Positions 1 to 13,300 of a stretch of DNA of 64,000 bases are shown here, one piece after another. Origin of the DNA: Scolanthus callimorphus (lineage: Eukaryota; Cnidaria; Anthozoa; Actiniaria; Edwardsiidae). Each line of letters begins with the position of its first letter. The stretch's first letter is position 1. The stretch is taken from NCBI GenBank assembly GCA_033964015.1, contig CM066919.1:24065204-24129203 (forward strand), written 5' to 3'. The notes under the pieces are model-generated. The model ran no database searches. It was given only the letters and a program-made list of their open reading frames with translations, and was not told where the DNA came from. The position numbers and the translations under genes were made by a program.

Positions 1-36
1 TGTGTGTCTGCCTGTCTGTCTGTCTGCCCGCCCATC
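1..36. repeat. TGTC/TGCC simple repeat
   Basis: Short, slightly degenerate TGTCTG/TGTCTGCC repeat at the window edge, inside a TBCCD1 intron. Confidence 0.6.
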
Positions 37-70
37 CATCTCACCTATAGCTGCACCTTTTTTTTTTCAG

Positions 71-3000
71 ACAACGTCTTGTTATTATGTCGCAAGTCTG
101 TAAGCAAACGGTGGCAAAGGTATTGATATATTGATTATACAAGCATTTTTTATTAGCTTTTATACTAATTTTCTCTACAATGTGAACATTTTATTCATTT
201 ACAGGCAAGCGATGCATATTCTGGGAGTGATGTCAAAATTCACAGATGTCATTACTCATACATTTACGTTCTCTGTCCGTTAAGGTACGTCTACGTAAGT
301 GATTGTGAAAATTTAATCACAGGGTCACAGGTTTATCCCATCTCTTGCATCTTGTCGGTTTAGAGAAAAGTGTACTTCTTGGCTGATATAGATTTAAACT
401 CAGGACCCCACCTTAGTCCGCTAACCAATTGTCATTATAGTCAAACTGTGAAAGCCGTGGAAGGTCTGGAATGTTTATGAATTTTGTTAGTAATCGCAAA
501 GAGGAGTTACTAACGCCTTCAATCTTGGTATTGACACTTTTAGACTGAATACTCATTCTGGAAATTCTTTAGCCCAGTATGAACTATTTTACGGTTTTTG
601 TGGATATCCTTGTGGATATATATTATCAAAAACGTATTCTAGGCATATTTCAAGTGTAGTTTCACTGTATATCATCACTGTTTTCATCTTCGCCAAACAA
701 TGTGGCATCGAGATTTTTGGAAATCGATACTTTGAATTTCTTTTCTTTTTCAATTTTCCCTTTGCTATACAACTAACCCGGTATTAATTCTCTCTGTGTT
801 ATTCATTACAGATCTGTGACTGTCCAGAAATGTCATGACTCCATTATTGTTCTTGGATGTGTAAAGACTGTTGTAAATATTATTGGATGTGAAAATGTGG
901 TCTTTATCATGGTTGCTAACCGTGTTTGTATAAGGTACGCAGCGAGCACATGCAGTATAAACATTTAATTAATCGCAATCAAAGTTAGTAACTGAAGTTG
1001 TAGCAGGACGCGTACGTTAAACTGATTCAGGAAGTGAATTAACAGGTCGGTTTAAGGTCATTGCCCGAGTTTTGCGGTTGACATAAATCCTTTGCATCTC
1101 CGCTTCGAGAAAATTAAATACAGAGTGCGCGCGTTTTTGCATTATTTGCTTAAAAATTGTCCTGGCTTTATTCCGCACAATTTTATGCATCGAGGTGTCT
1201 CTGAAATGACGGTTAAACTACCTGGATCCTCACGGATTTTAATTTAATTTGAAAATCATTTATCCCTCGGTTAACCGTAATCAAACCATATTTACAAGAT
1301 AAAGCATGTCGTTTTAATTAGTAAACATGATGGACCTACTAGTTCCTTGTACGATTGGGCCTGTCCAGGGCCCCGACATTTATTTTTGTTTGCGGTACCA
1401 TCGGGTCCTAAATAAAAAATAATTATACATTCGTCAAATAGTGAAGTTTGGTCGCCTCTTTTTCTCCCTAATATATGCTGTTGAAAGCTAATTCTGAGAA
1501 ACATGTTTCTTAGAAACCTACAAACTACAAAGATAAGTCGCCATTTGGCGACTACGTTGAAATTTGTGCTCGAGAAACCCTAAATCTGGTCGCCATGTTG
1601 TCACAATGTCGGGCCCTGTGGTCTCCAATTGATTGTATTTATAGTTGTTATTACAACCCTTCTCTTCTTTTTAATGCCATCGTTTCAGTGCGTGTGTAAA
1701 TTGTACGTTTCATCTGTGCACGCCCACCCAACCGCTCCTCCTGACGGGTAACGAGGGTCTTACTCTTGCACCGTATCACACGTTCTATCCCAAACTGGAA
1801 GAGCATCTCAAGAGCCCTTGGGGCGTGTCCATCAGTCCTAATGAGTGGGATAATCCGCTTTTATTAGGTAAGCAGACTGGTTTGTTGACTTTTAGTATGA
1901 AGGGATGTCCTCATTCCGATGGGAATGGAATGTTCCTCGCAGGCTGCCGCATCAACGGTGTAGTTGAATCTCTCATAAAATCTGTGCGGCAAGCGATGGA
2001 TGTAACTTACAAGAACCAGACGATCATTTCTTCAAATTCCAAAGATTGGTCACAATGGACGATTCTAGCTATAACGCACGCGCGCGCTGCATGTCGGTAA
2101 ATGTGGGAGATTCTCGAACAAAAGCGCGCGCTGCATTCTGGTAGTTGTGGGACAGGGCTTGGGCATTTCTGAAGAATTTTAATCTCATTGCAATTTCACA
2201 TACATATGACGTTCGCGCCTTGCATGAATTTCTTAGAAATCCGCATGTACTCTATCTAGGTCATGACCATCCTGATTTCATGGATGAGAATGTTCATCAT
2301 ACAGTTTATCGGGAGATGGCTGTAGAAGATTTCTTCACCTTTAACGTTCCCTTCAACATGAAGGGCTCCACCGATGTAAGTAGTGTATTTGATCTCTTAA
2401 TTTTATGTAACTGCTCACAAGTGGAAGCTTCATACAAGTCTGCTCCTTCCGTTTTGAATTCTTTCTCACACGCGCATATTTCCTTTCCTTCGATTTGCTC
2501 AATTGCAGGCATCACCAATTCCACTGCCTGAAAAATACGAAGAGGCGCTTCACGAACGCGAAAAGTAAGTTGCTAAAACATTTAACGGCAAATTATATAT
2601 ACCGTTTCCGGGATACGTTGTCACTGTGAAAAGCAACAAGCTTGGTGCGCTAGGGAGTATGGGTGAAGATTTATTTGAATTTCTGTAAAATATTAGAAAC
2701 AAACATGCTTAGAAATGTGCTGAAATTTGATGATTTTACCTGTGGTTGCGATAACGCCTGAATTCAGATCAAACAGTAGCAGTTTAGATGCCCCAATTAT
2801 CCTTTGCGCTTCAAGCTTTTAGGCTTTTGGGGTGACAACGTTTCCCGGAAACGGTATATGTTTTATGTTCTTCTTATATCGTTACCATTTTATTTAAACA
2901 CTGCTCATCGCGGAATGCCCGAACGATTCCAGTGGGGACGATTCAATGCATTCTCGACCCTTTTATCGCCGATCGTAGAATTCGTATGTCGCAGAGCGGC

Positions 3001-3261
3001 CATATGTCTCCATGAAAGATTCAAAATCTTGACCACAGCGACGATACGATGACTGTTTGTTTTGAGCTTCAGGGTATTGTGAGTGATATTTGCATTGTCT
3101 TCCATTTCAGTGTCATAAGCGGCTGGTATCAGATGGTGAAGGATTCGGCTCTTGCCAAACCACAAAGACATCAGTTACAAGGAGTGGTGCAAAAACGATT
3201 TCAGGTAACAGCGGCTGAGAACAACCTGATCATCAGTAGCCAACAAAAGCTTTGTGACTGA
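71..3261 (+). CDS. TBCCD1: TBCC domain-containing protein 1-like, C-terminal part (gene enters from the left edge)
   Basis: Seven exons join in one frame: 71-119, 205-284, 812-934, 1689-1867, 2260-2375, 2509-2564 and 3111-3261, all with GT-AG introns and matching phases. They encode the last ~250 residues. The first four exons form the right-handed beta-helix typical of the tubulin-binding-cofactor-C/CAP domain: a run of short strands containing KIHRCHYSYIYVLCPLRSV and GCENVVFIM, then a conserved stretch with LTPTQPLLL-like and WDNPLLLG motifs. The last exons carry EDFFTFNVPF and a helical tail, which fit the TBCCD1 C-terminus better than TBCC or RP2. In other animals TBCCD1 acts at the centrosome and basal body and positions the Golgi; that role is family knowledge. 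The N-terminal half lies outside the window. The acceptor of the fifth exon is the least certain, since a second AG lies at about 2235. The gene is tail-to-tail with INTS2. Confidence 0.85.
1366..1618. mobile_element. hAT-like MITE, GTCGCCA family, copy 1
   Basis: This 253-bp element lies in a TBCCD1 intron. It begins CAGGGCCCCGACATT and ends in the near-perfect inverse AATGTCGGGCCCTG. Internally it carries GTCGCCATTTGGCGACTA-type sequence, as does the second copy at 38383-38598. The CAGGG termini suggest the hAT superfamily. I could not find a clean 8-bp target duplication, so the superfamily is tentative. Confidence 0.6.
2597..2858. mobile_element. MITE, CCGTTTCCGGG family, copy 1
   Basis: A 262-bp element in the last TBCCD1 intron with inverted termini TATACCGTTTCCGGGATACG and CGTTTCCCGGAAACGGTATA. 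A second copy at 24847-25104 matches along its whole length in the opposite orientation, including the GAATTCAGATCAAA and AAATTTGATG-like interior. No transposase is encoded, so it is a non-autonomous DNA element of unassigned superfamily. Confidence 0.75.
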
Positions 3262-4344
3262 CATTCATTCAAAATACAGAATCGATTCATGGAAAGAATC
3301 GAATCATGGAGACGGCGGAGACAGGGTCGAGACAGGGGGCGTCCCATGTTACAGCAGATTTTCATGTTTCTGTAAACTCATCCCCCACTTTGTCATACAT
3401 CTCCAATGAGCCCCTCACTACAAAATCTGTTCCGCCGTCCACAGTAATGTCTTGCGCAGTTTTTTTTTTCTAGTCCTGTTCTGCCACCCGTATAAACACA
3501 ACTCGCAAGGGAGTCTTTCAGAACATGGCCTGCCTTGCTAGCCACTCGCCTACCAAGTTTAGGAAAGATCGGTGGGTAAAGCAGGGCGGGCGATAGCACA
3601 TCGAGATGGCGTTTTATTGAAAACGCTCCAGTATCTATCAACGCTTGGATTAAAGTTTCTCTTATTAATTTCATCAGGATTGGCTTACCGAAAGTGGCAA
3701 TGGGAATCAATTAAACGGTCTTGTTCCGTCTCATTCTTCAAAAGCAAGTAGTCCAGAAGCAAGCAAGCACTGAATCCGACGTCACACTGCATAATCTAGA
3801 TTACTTAGGACGTTGTGTGAACCGTGGCCTGCTTAGCAAGTACTTGCCGTGACGTTTATGAGAAGAGAACCCCAATCTCATTTTGCCAGGCGAGAACCAC
3901 GGGCGATTCACATAAAGAGAGAGAAGGAAAAGGGGATTTATCGTATGCGGCTGTAATGGACCTAAAATTATTTCTCGCATTGTTTTTACCAGTTTGTGAT
4001 AATATACTGTAAAATAGAGTAAGGTGATATCTGTAGATAACTAGGAGAATTTCTACAATGGAATGTAAATTATTTGTGGATAAAAAAAGTCGGAAAATGC
4101 TCGTTATTTTGATAGAAATCGTCAGTAATTTCGGCTCAGACCGAACTCTGTTCTGACTGCCAGCCATTGGCATTACTTCCCCATACGAGGGCCCGCTTTT
4201 TTTGTATACCCCACACTATGTCAATTCTATCGGAGGGAAATTACATTACATGTTTGGAAATTCAAGGAAAGAAATCTAAGGCTAAGGTGAGACAATGAAA
4301 AGTAATACGAGACAATGGAAAATAAAATCTCCAAAAATCTTAAT
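3262..4344. other. Intergenic region between the TBCCD1 and INTS2 3' ends
   Basis: No supportable gene. A reverse-strand open stretch at 3393-3710 has a lone D-T-G-A motif but no other retropepsin or polymerase signature. The region contains the 3' untranslated ends of two convergent genes. Confidence 0.6.
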
Positions 4345-4350
4345 TTTATT
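4345..4350 (-). terminator. INTS2 polyadenylation signal
   Basis: AATAAA on the minus strand, about 30 bp beyond the INTS2 stop codon. Confidence 0.65.
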
Positions 4351-4380
4351 CATACTACATATATACATACTATACAATCC

Positions 4381-7300
4381 TCAGGATACCACTTCATGTT
4401 TATTTAAAACAGTGATCCTGACAAGTTCTGCAAACGTTTTTTCTATTACTTGACAAAGCTGAATGTCTCGTGGTTGATCTGGGTCGATCTCAGTGGTTTT
4501 ATCACTGACTGAAGAACTTGCTCCAGATTCATCGTTAAAGCCATGATCTTCTGGTTCAATGTTCATATGAACTTGTGGATCTAGCCCTCGCGAAAGCTTC
4601 GCTAAGAGAGACTCGTGTAAGCCTGAAAAAGATACAGAACGCAGTTACTCCTCTAGATCATACTTTGCTGGACTTCGTCAAGTTTCAACTTTTCCTAGTG
4701 GAGCAAAGAAGCAGACCGTGCGAGATACTTCCCAAAGGGAACGTAGCCTCCAGTATCTTTTGTATGTCCTACAGCTATCGTTCGGCCAAGTTTTCTTAAG
4801 GATTACAGTAGTCAGTAATTTTCTTTATCTATTTACAAGTCACATTATAGCCTGTTCCTCAAATTTACCTTTCGCCTTTCGAATGCCTTTCATAAATGTG
4901 ACTTTGCTGATAAAAAGCATTCAAATTAATTCCTATTCCGCGTTGTGGCAATTGGCAGGAAAACTGGCACATACAGTGCAGTGAATTGCTATGTTTAACA
5001 ATATCTATGTGCTCAATCCCATATCTTAACTTGACGGTTTCTATCCATTAGATCCAGGCAAAAGTGAGAATCAGCCTCCTAAGGCTTGAAAAATATTTCT
5101 TACCGACGGCTGAATTTGTAGACACCACTGCATGGGACGCCGCGATCTTGCCAAGTTGAATCAAGAATGACGTCACTTCCGCGTAAAGGGGCGGGAAGGC
5201 ACGACAGAACCTGACTAAGGAGGGGAGGGCTGGAGTGAAAAATGATTCCCTGGAAGAGGCGGGTAGCGCTATGAGTAGAGAGGACATGCGGCTGACGATA
5301 TACTTGGCCACGCCCATGGCTTTAGGTAGAGGGTACTGCAAGGAGAGGTAGGAGGCCAGCTGAACGGCGAATAACTGAAAAAGAATGAAATGACACGTAT
5401 GATCAATAGAAGGATGATGCGGTAGAGATATTCTAGTATCATAACGTGCGAGAAAATACCCTTCACATGTGACTTTTGAAACTTTTCAACTCCTCAAATT
5501 TTCTCAAATAGAAGAATGGGAAGTAGACGTCGTAATCTTCAAATTCTCGGCTAAGAAAAACAACTGTTACGGGCTTCCTGTGTCAACAGGCGCGCGCCAA
5601 TATTGGCGGGAATTTAGGTGGGAGAAATTCAACCAAACAGAAACACAGGAGATTAATAGTATAGAAAATGCTGGTCAAACTTAACAGAAAGAGGGCAAGA
5701 ATCCATTACCAATAAACATGAGCCCGGGGAACGAGCTCTTGTTAAAAGCCTTAGTAAGACAAATAATTCCAATAGAATAGAATGGCTTTCTTGTTTAGGA
5801 GCACAACTCAGACCGAAGGTATTCTATTCGTGTTATGCACCTGTTTTTCCAGCTGAGGTTGATTGACAAGTTCAGGAATGAAGTCGAGGCAGATATGCAT
5901 GGAGGGAACCCCAGCCACAGTGACAGGAAGCAGCTCTGCTGGGTAGCCCTGAGAAGAGAGTATCGAGCACAATTAGTATTCGTATATCTGTCATCTCGAG
6001 AACTCTGGGTTCTCTTATAGACACAGCTACTCTAAAATGCCGGAGAGGCCATACAGTATACGGACATTAATGTCGCTCTGCGCACGAGAGAAACGAAAGT
6101 TACATACGGTTTAGCAAGATAACGCGGGGGGGGGGGGGGGGGAGAGTTAGTCTGGCGTGTCGACTAGCGCATGATGTGACAATGGTTACAGCAAGACGTG
6201 ATCTTTCCTGACCTTACCCACTTACATCCAGGTTTTTTTGGGCAAGGCAGTGCCCTTATCTCATGTTCTTAGTCTGTAATTGGACAATCAATATCACGAG
6301 GGAACTGAAGTACATATTCGTTCACTTGTACCTGAAAATGGACGAGCTTTGCCAGGCTTGGATCAGCGATGAACATCTGATGTAACGAAGAGCAAACACG
6401 ACACTGCATCTCCCTTAATACGCATGCGTGCATGCTGCTCTCGGTCACCTAGAAACGAGCGCAAAACAATGTTTTAGCAAAAACTATTAGTGAAACTAGG
6501 GAATGCTGTATTATTATTATTGATATGATTTCAAACCCAGTGGCCTAACAATATCCTCACTAAATTGCAGGCGTACCTAAACACATGAAAAGGGTGAAGA
6601 CTGTTTTGCTTGGACCTTTCCTCGTTGTCATTCTCGCACAAAATTAGCCAATCAGCCAAGGCCCTCAAAATGGCTGTCACCAGAGTTATTGCCAATAAGT
6701 ATCTGCATTAATTATTAATGCATGTCTCATTTCGAAATCCACTTGACAATTTGTCACGACAACGCCTCTTTACTTTTGCAAAACCAAGTGAGTGAAAATG
6801 TGATTGCGAAAATGTTCGTCACATTACAATACGTCTGGCGTATTACCTTCTTTTCCTGTTCTGTAGGCAGACATATCTCAAGCAGCAGCTGTACAGCTGC
6901 ACTCTCTTGTGCTGCAACTAGCGCCAGTCGTAGCTCCTCCCTCTCTTGTTCAACACTGGCCACGTTACTCCCTCGCGGGGCGGGATGCGCCTGGAGGTGT
7001 TGGCTCAACATGGTACGGGCAGAGGCCAGATAGCCCAACAGGACGCGAACAAGGAGGTCGAACACAGGCGGGCATCTGATATGGGACAAACCAACAATGA
7101 GATTAAAGGGACGACCAGTCTTGGGAACCAGTCAAAGAATGTTACGCGACATTTCTTGGAATGCATGATGCATGTCCAACAGGACGTGAACAAGGAGATC
7201 ACTGTAACACAGGCGGGCATCTGATGGAACAAACCATCAATAAGATATGGGGGAGATCTTAGCAATGTATTGGATCCCAGTCAAAGATTGTTGTGCTATC

Positions 7301-10300
7301 TTTCTCGTTATTTCTCGGAATGCACGTCAACTTAGTAATATTAATCTACAAGAAAATCTGGGAAGAAGAAGCTTTCGTAAAATAAATGAGCCGCGAGGTA
7401 TGGCGCTATCTAGACTGCACTTGGGCGCCTTTATCTGTAATCTAATACAATTTTCACACCAAGCATTTCAGTGCTAACCTGAAAACTCTCTTGTCGCATC
7501 TGAGAACTGTCAGCGGGTCTCTAGCGAGATCTTCGTCCGTGTATGGCTGAGGTCCCCCGTCATAGCAGAGAATATTGACTGTGGAAAGCCACAACCTGGA
7601 AAATGTCACAATGATTCGCTTTATTTATATATTATCCATCCAAGGGCTATTGCACAGACATATCACCAGTTAACTTCTATGGTATGTTCATCCTGTTAGG
7701 GTTGACGCCTAGCAGAGTAGGAGTAACTAGCAACAGGTATCAGAGAATGCATGCAATACTTGGAAGCATAAAACGCGTATACACGCTGCTGTGATTTCAG
7801 CGATGAGATTGATTGGCTCGCGGGCGAACGATGTCACAGTAAATCAAGTGAAATCTACTAAACTAAGCTGCATACTTTCTTGGGATCACCGTGCTAATCC
7901 TTGTCCATAGATCACAGCATAACGTCTGGATCCTTCTGGCCATGGCATTCTGTACTAACAGGGGGAGGGAGCGTACCACGGGGTCGGTGTAAGGAATCAG
8001 CTGACTTGGCTCGACATTCTGCAGTCTGGTCAGCAGTAACATGGCGGCAGAGGGATGCTCATGCGCAATGGAAAGGGCTGTGGAAAAACAACATTCGGTC
8101 TTTTCTGAGAAACACTTTTACAAAAAAGATGAGCATGTCATTACACACTCAAATTTAAAAATATGCTGTCAAATTCTTCTTTTTGCCAAATTCACGGCAA
8201 TCGTAGATACAAACCCTTAACAGAGCGTTTGTATGAATAGAGAAAACAGGCTTCCCACGTTTTTCCGGCTTTCAGAATTCCAGGACTTTTAAGACCTTTT
8301 CAAGGCCGAGGGCCACAAGTTTACTAGTGTATGTTCACTATTCCGTGTTTTACCCTCTTTAAATGAAGTATTTGTTATTATTATTATTATAGGACGTCTC
8401 GCAAAATTTAATGACCTTTCATAATGAAAAATGCTGATTTTCGCGCACAGTATGGGTATCCTTTAACTCACAATTTTACAAGAAAAACACCCACAATCTT
8501 GTAAATATGATAAGATTCTGTAAAAATGCCATGACTTTCCAGGCCTGGAAAAGGACATTTCTAAAATCCATGACTTTCCAGATTTTCAAGGACCCGTGGG
8601 AAACCTGGAAAACAACAGACTGGGGTGAATGATGAAAATGTCAGGAATCCTCTTTCGGTTTGTAGTCCATTTGAAGGCATTTTGGAATGAAACCTCTAGC
8701 CAATGAGGCGAATCTCGGTTGTTTTGGAGCGGAAATTCCCTTCTGCGCAAGGCGCCGCCGGCCGAAGCCGAGAGCCTCTATCTCGGTGCTTGTTCGAATA
8801 AACAAACAACAGAACCTGAAACGCAGTTTCCCCTAGATACGGCCTTGTTTCTTTGTGAAGTATCGCAGGCTCAGAGATGAAAGACGTAGCTACCACACGC
8901 AGGCCAAGAAGCTTCATAAGGGGTAAACCATTCGATATTTGAGTATTTGCTCTACAGGAACTCTTTTTTCCACCCCGCCCCCTCCCCTCAAAGATCCAAT
9001 GGTCCCCCCTAAACTCACCTTCTTTTAGTTTGAGTGGCGTGCATTGTAGATTCATAACACTTAGACATCCTTGTCTCACGATGCCTTCTTCTTCTGGCCC
9101 TGTTTGTAGTTCCTCTTCTATCAACCACTCTCCGACCAGACAAAGGTGCGGGTAATGCGTGTAGAGAAGACGCAGTAAAGGCGCGTACAAACCGCGGTAT
9201 TCAGCCTGTCGCGACCGAGCTTGATGGATGAGGTACTTTATGGGGATGTGTGACAGCAGGCTGGAGCTGTAGAATTCGTGCTGTATGTTGCTATTCACTA
9301 CAAAGAGGAAGGAAGATGTTATCAATGAAGTGTGAATTTAGAAACAAAACTGCCTTCTTCTTATCGTGAGGGAGCTTAAAGCGTAGACAAGGAGAGGTTG
9401 GAGGAATAAACAGGTTGCACTTGGATCACAGCGGACCACAGCGGCGAGAGACCAAGTGCCGTAACGCTGAGCCAACCGTGGTCTTCAAATTAAACATCCT
9501 GGGACATGCACACTTGCACTCTGTTAATCCTTTCTCAGTAAGAATAAAACTCACCTAACGTTTTCATGTTATGTAGGAGCGTATCTTGATAAAGCAGAAC
9601 ATAATAGAGCATGAGCAGTCTTGGCGCCATTGTTGGCTGCGATTTATCCGTCTCTTTTGCTATGTAAACAGACGGTCGTCGAACGAGAGAGGTGCTGTCA
9701 GATGCCAAGCTTTCTTCTTCAACCTGAGAGGGAATATACATGTGCACCTTATTAGGGACAAATTCTATGTTGTCATCTAAATAACGAGGCCCAACTTTCT
9801 ACAGCATTGATGCAGTAGTGGATGTAGGGGGGGGGGGGGGGGGAAGGCACCGCGACCCCTTCTTTCTCGGGAGATTTTCCCATACATTATATTATTCTTT
9901 CTCAGGGTTTTTGTAACACTGTTCAGTTGAACTACCTTATAGACCGCTAGTATTTCTGCCTCTGTAAAGCCACAAAGAGTAGGCGAGCCGGTGGCTTTCT
10001 TTGCTGCCTTGTGGCCATGAAGTGGGTTGATAACTGAGTTTACAAACACTTCAATCAGTCCGGGCACAAGGGGGTGGAGTGGTGTGGTACAAGTACAAAT
10101 TTGGCTGTAAACCCAGTCCTGGTGAATAAACAACACAAGATTTCACTCAGATATGCTTTAGATATCAGGTACGGATTGAAGGATCATTCACTTTACACCA
10201 TAAATTGTTGTAAAACAAGTTGAATGCTGTGCTTCATAATCTTCTCCTGGCAGTACCAAACTTCTAATCCCTTGCAATAAAATGATTAGAGATACAAGTT

Positions 10301-13300
10301 GAAAAAGTGTAATTACAGAACAAGTTTCGGACAGTGGGCATGCAGCAGTGCTCTTGCTTGCTTTTTAGCAATGACAATCGTATTTTCCTGAGTTTAAAAA
10401 CAGTCTTCCTCGCTCAGAGATGCCTTAAAGCGAAACTGTCAACTTTAGAAATACTGTTTTCGGGTTAGTAGAAAAGCTTGTTAAAGGCTACAGAGGAAGA
10501 CTGTTGCAGTTTTTTCACTTCTATATTACACATAGTAATGATCACAAAGAATGAAGGATTATGCAGATTTTGCGATGATTTCGAAAAACTTTACCTTGAC
10601 AGAAACAGAGTGCTTGGTGAATGCCCTTGTCTTAAGAAGCTGATGAACACAGTGAATGGGGAGGAAACCAGCGTCTTCAGCACAAAGTTGAGGAGTGACT
10701 GGAACTGTTACTGCATGGGCACTGATGACCTAAAAATATGAGTATTGTGGAGTGGAGCTTGTGAGATATACATATAAATGTTAATTGTGGGTCTTCAAAC
10801 ATCATTTCTCTTGGTTCGAGAACCCTGGGTTAAATCTTAAACCCGGATTTTCATTTTCAATTACTGGTATGTACCTGGTAAGCAAGATAATGGAAAATCT
10901 TAAACCGGATTAAAATTTCTGCTTTTGAACAACTAGGGCCTAGCCTGACAAAGTGTATTACCACTATACAGGAGTGAGTTCAAGGACTTACTGCCATATT
11001 CATAATTATGCAAACTCTTCAGCAACTGCCAAACCATGCTAACAAGCTTTTACAAATCCTTTGCAACATCATTTGGCTGCTAAGTGTTATGTTTCTCATA
11101 GAGCTGGATATCTAAAAGATTGACTAGACGGACAAGGAACACTTTAATTGTCTCTTCAAACTTTGATTGGCAGACGCCAGAACAAAGTTGGGTCATCTCC
11201 AGTGTAAGAACCATTCCCTGAGGACACCTTTGTGTTTATAGTTACTATTCAATCATGATCGGTTCAACCTTTGTTCTACCAAACAAAGAACGCTTTGTGA
11301 CGCAGCTGGTGAGTTCTTAAACTGGAGATGAGCCACAAGTTTGGCAATAATCTTGGAAGTTTGCAACAAGTATTGTCCAGACAAGACTTCTGGTTTGATA
11401 TAGTTATCCAAGAAGGTGCAAAGGTCTAACCATTTGCAGAAGTCAGAGCAAAGGAAACACCTCCTTGTAGCTCCAAACTCCAGCACAAAATGGCACATGA
11501 GTCCTTGAGGTAGCCAGGAGGTTAGATAAAACCATTACATAATGCTTATTAGCAAACATCTTGCAGAGAGTTTCTAAAATCTATCGGGACTCTTTAGACA
11601 TTTGAGTAAACCATTCATCTGAAGAAGCTACAATATCAAGGGACAAAATTAATTCACATTAGCAGCATTAGCTACCCTGAAGTACCTTTTCAGGAAAAAG
11701 CTCCTGTGTGAATATCGCCCTCATCCTGCTTAGTGATCCAGGCCTGATCTTCATTGACAAGATAGAAGACACCAAGTCGGCAATAGACTCCAGTTGGTTG
11801 CCATGGAAATGGATAGAAATGAGCAGCAGGACCTCTCCAAATGACGCGTGCACTCCACTGGCTGTTTCATAGTGCGATTCCTCTTTGGACAGCCATTTGA
11901 TCCAGTGGATTGCCTTTTGTTCATTCTCTGGGGTACTGCAGTGGAGAAATGTTATGACAGGGTTACTAAACATTAACCTGGTTAACTTGTTAAAATGTTT
12001 GCTTTGGATATTTATCAAATGGTGATAAGCTTTTCACAATGCAATCATCTGGGCTTAGGCCACTGCCTATCATACACCAGTAAGTGTGAAGTAATTAGTA
12101 TATGTTTATCAAATGACAGTCAACGTTTCACATTTGGCAAAATAACATAGGGTTTGTATGCTCAGAAGCGTTTTAGGACTTTGCCCAGGAGCTTTCAAGG
12201 ACAATTTTCGCTCTTCTCAGTTCATTTTGGATAGCATTTCAACCTTGCATTTTCAAATTCATTTTCAGGAGTTTATTGAAAAAGGTTTTCAACGCTGCTA
12301 ACCTCTCCACTGTCATGCAGTCATGGTGCAGATAAAGCACAATGCAGTGCACCAGGCAAACAGTTTTGGTGAACCTCACCTGACGATATGTGGACAGGCC
12401 AACAGAGTACACAAACCAACAACCACAAAGCGTACCCCAGCAGCACTAGGAGGGGGGTGGCATGTAATGAGCGACAACAAGCACTCACTCTCGGCTTGGT
12501 TAAGCTTCATTCCTGCTATGTTTTTCAGGGCACAGTAAAGCTTGAGTAATGCACTACCATGGATTACATTATCTTCTGTTATTTCAAAGGACTCAAATGT
12601 GTGTAGACTAGCTGCACTATGAGAAGGCTTTCCCTCATCAATGACTTCAAAATCAGTACTAACTTCCATTGCTGAAAAAGTAACAATTAAATACAAATGA
12701 TGGTTTATCGGTAGCATTCAGTGGTTTACCTACAAGAAGTACCAACTGCCAGGAAAGTCCTTGTCAAAACCAACTGATCAGCATTGGATTGGAATTGTTT
12801 GAACCGGGTTTGGTCATAGCCAAACACAAGTTTTCAAGCAATCCTTGGAAGTGTTTGAGAAATAGCTAAACCGCTTTGGGCAAAAACTGCAAAGTACACA
12901 TTTTGTGCAAAGAAGTAACAATTTTGCCTCTGAAAATGTATCATATGCTAGAAAAATATAATTAAAATCACCACTAAAAATCAGAGACCTGCACTATTTC
13001 AGCCTATTTTTCTTTTTTCCCACACTCCACAGATATCCAGGACAATGGGAGGCATTCAGCAAAATGAGGAGCAATACTTCTGAGGCCAATGGTATGACTA
13101 GTTTTACGGGAAACTAGGTGGTCTGCATCGGCGGAGACGTTAACATGAACAACAACAACTAAACGTTGAGATTTATGTTAAATGCCGTGGAAAAATGGTG
13201 TTTAGCTGACGTTTCGAACGTTAGCCCTTCATCGGACAGGGCATCTGGGGAAGTGCGGTAAAAAACGGCAAAAAAGTGCGGAAAAGTGCGGGATTTTTTA

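Noticed and set aside
3393..3710. Reverse-strand ORF with a D-T-G-A motif, possible retropepsin
   Set aside because: Only the four-residue motif is present, with no flap or downstream polymerase; chance is likelier.
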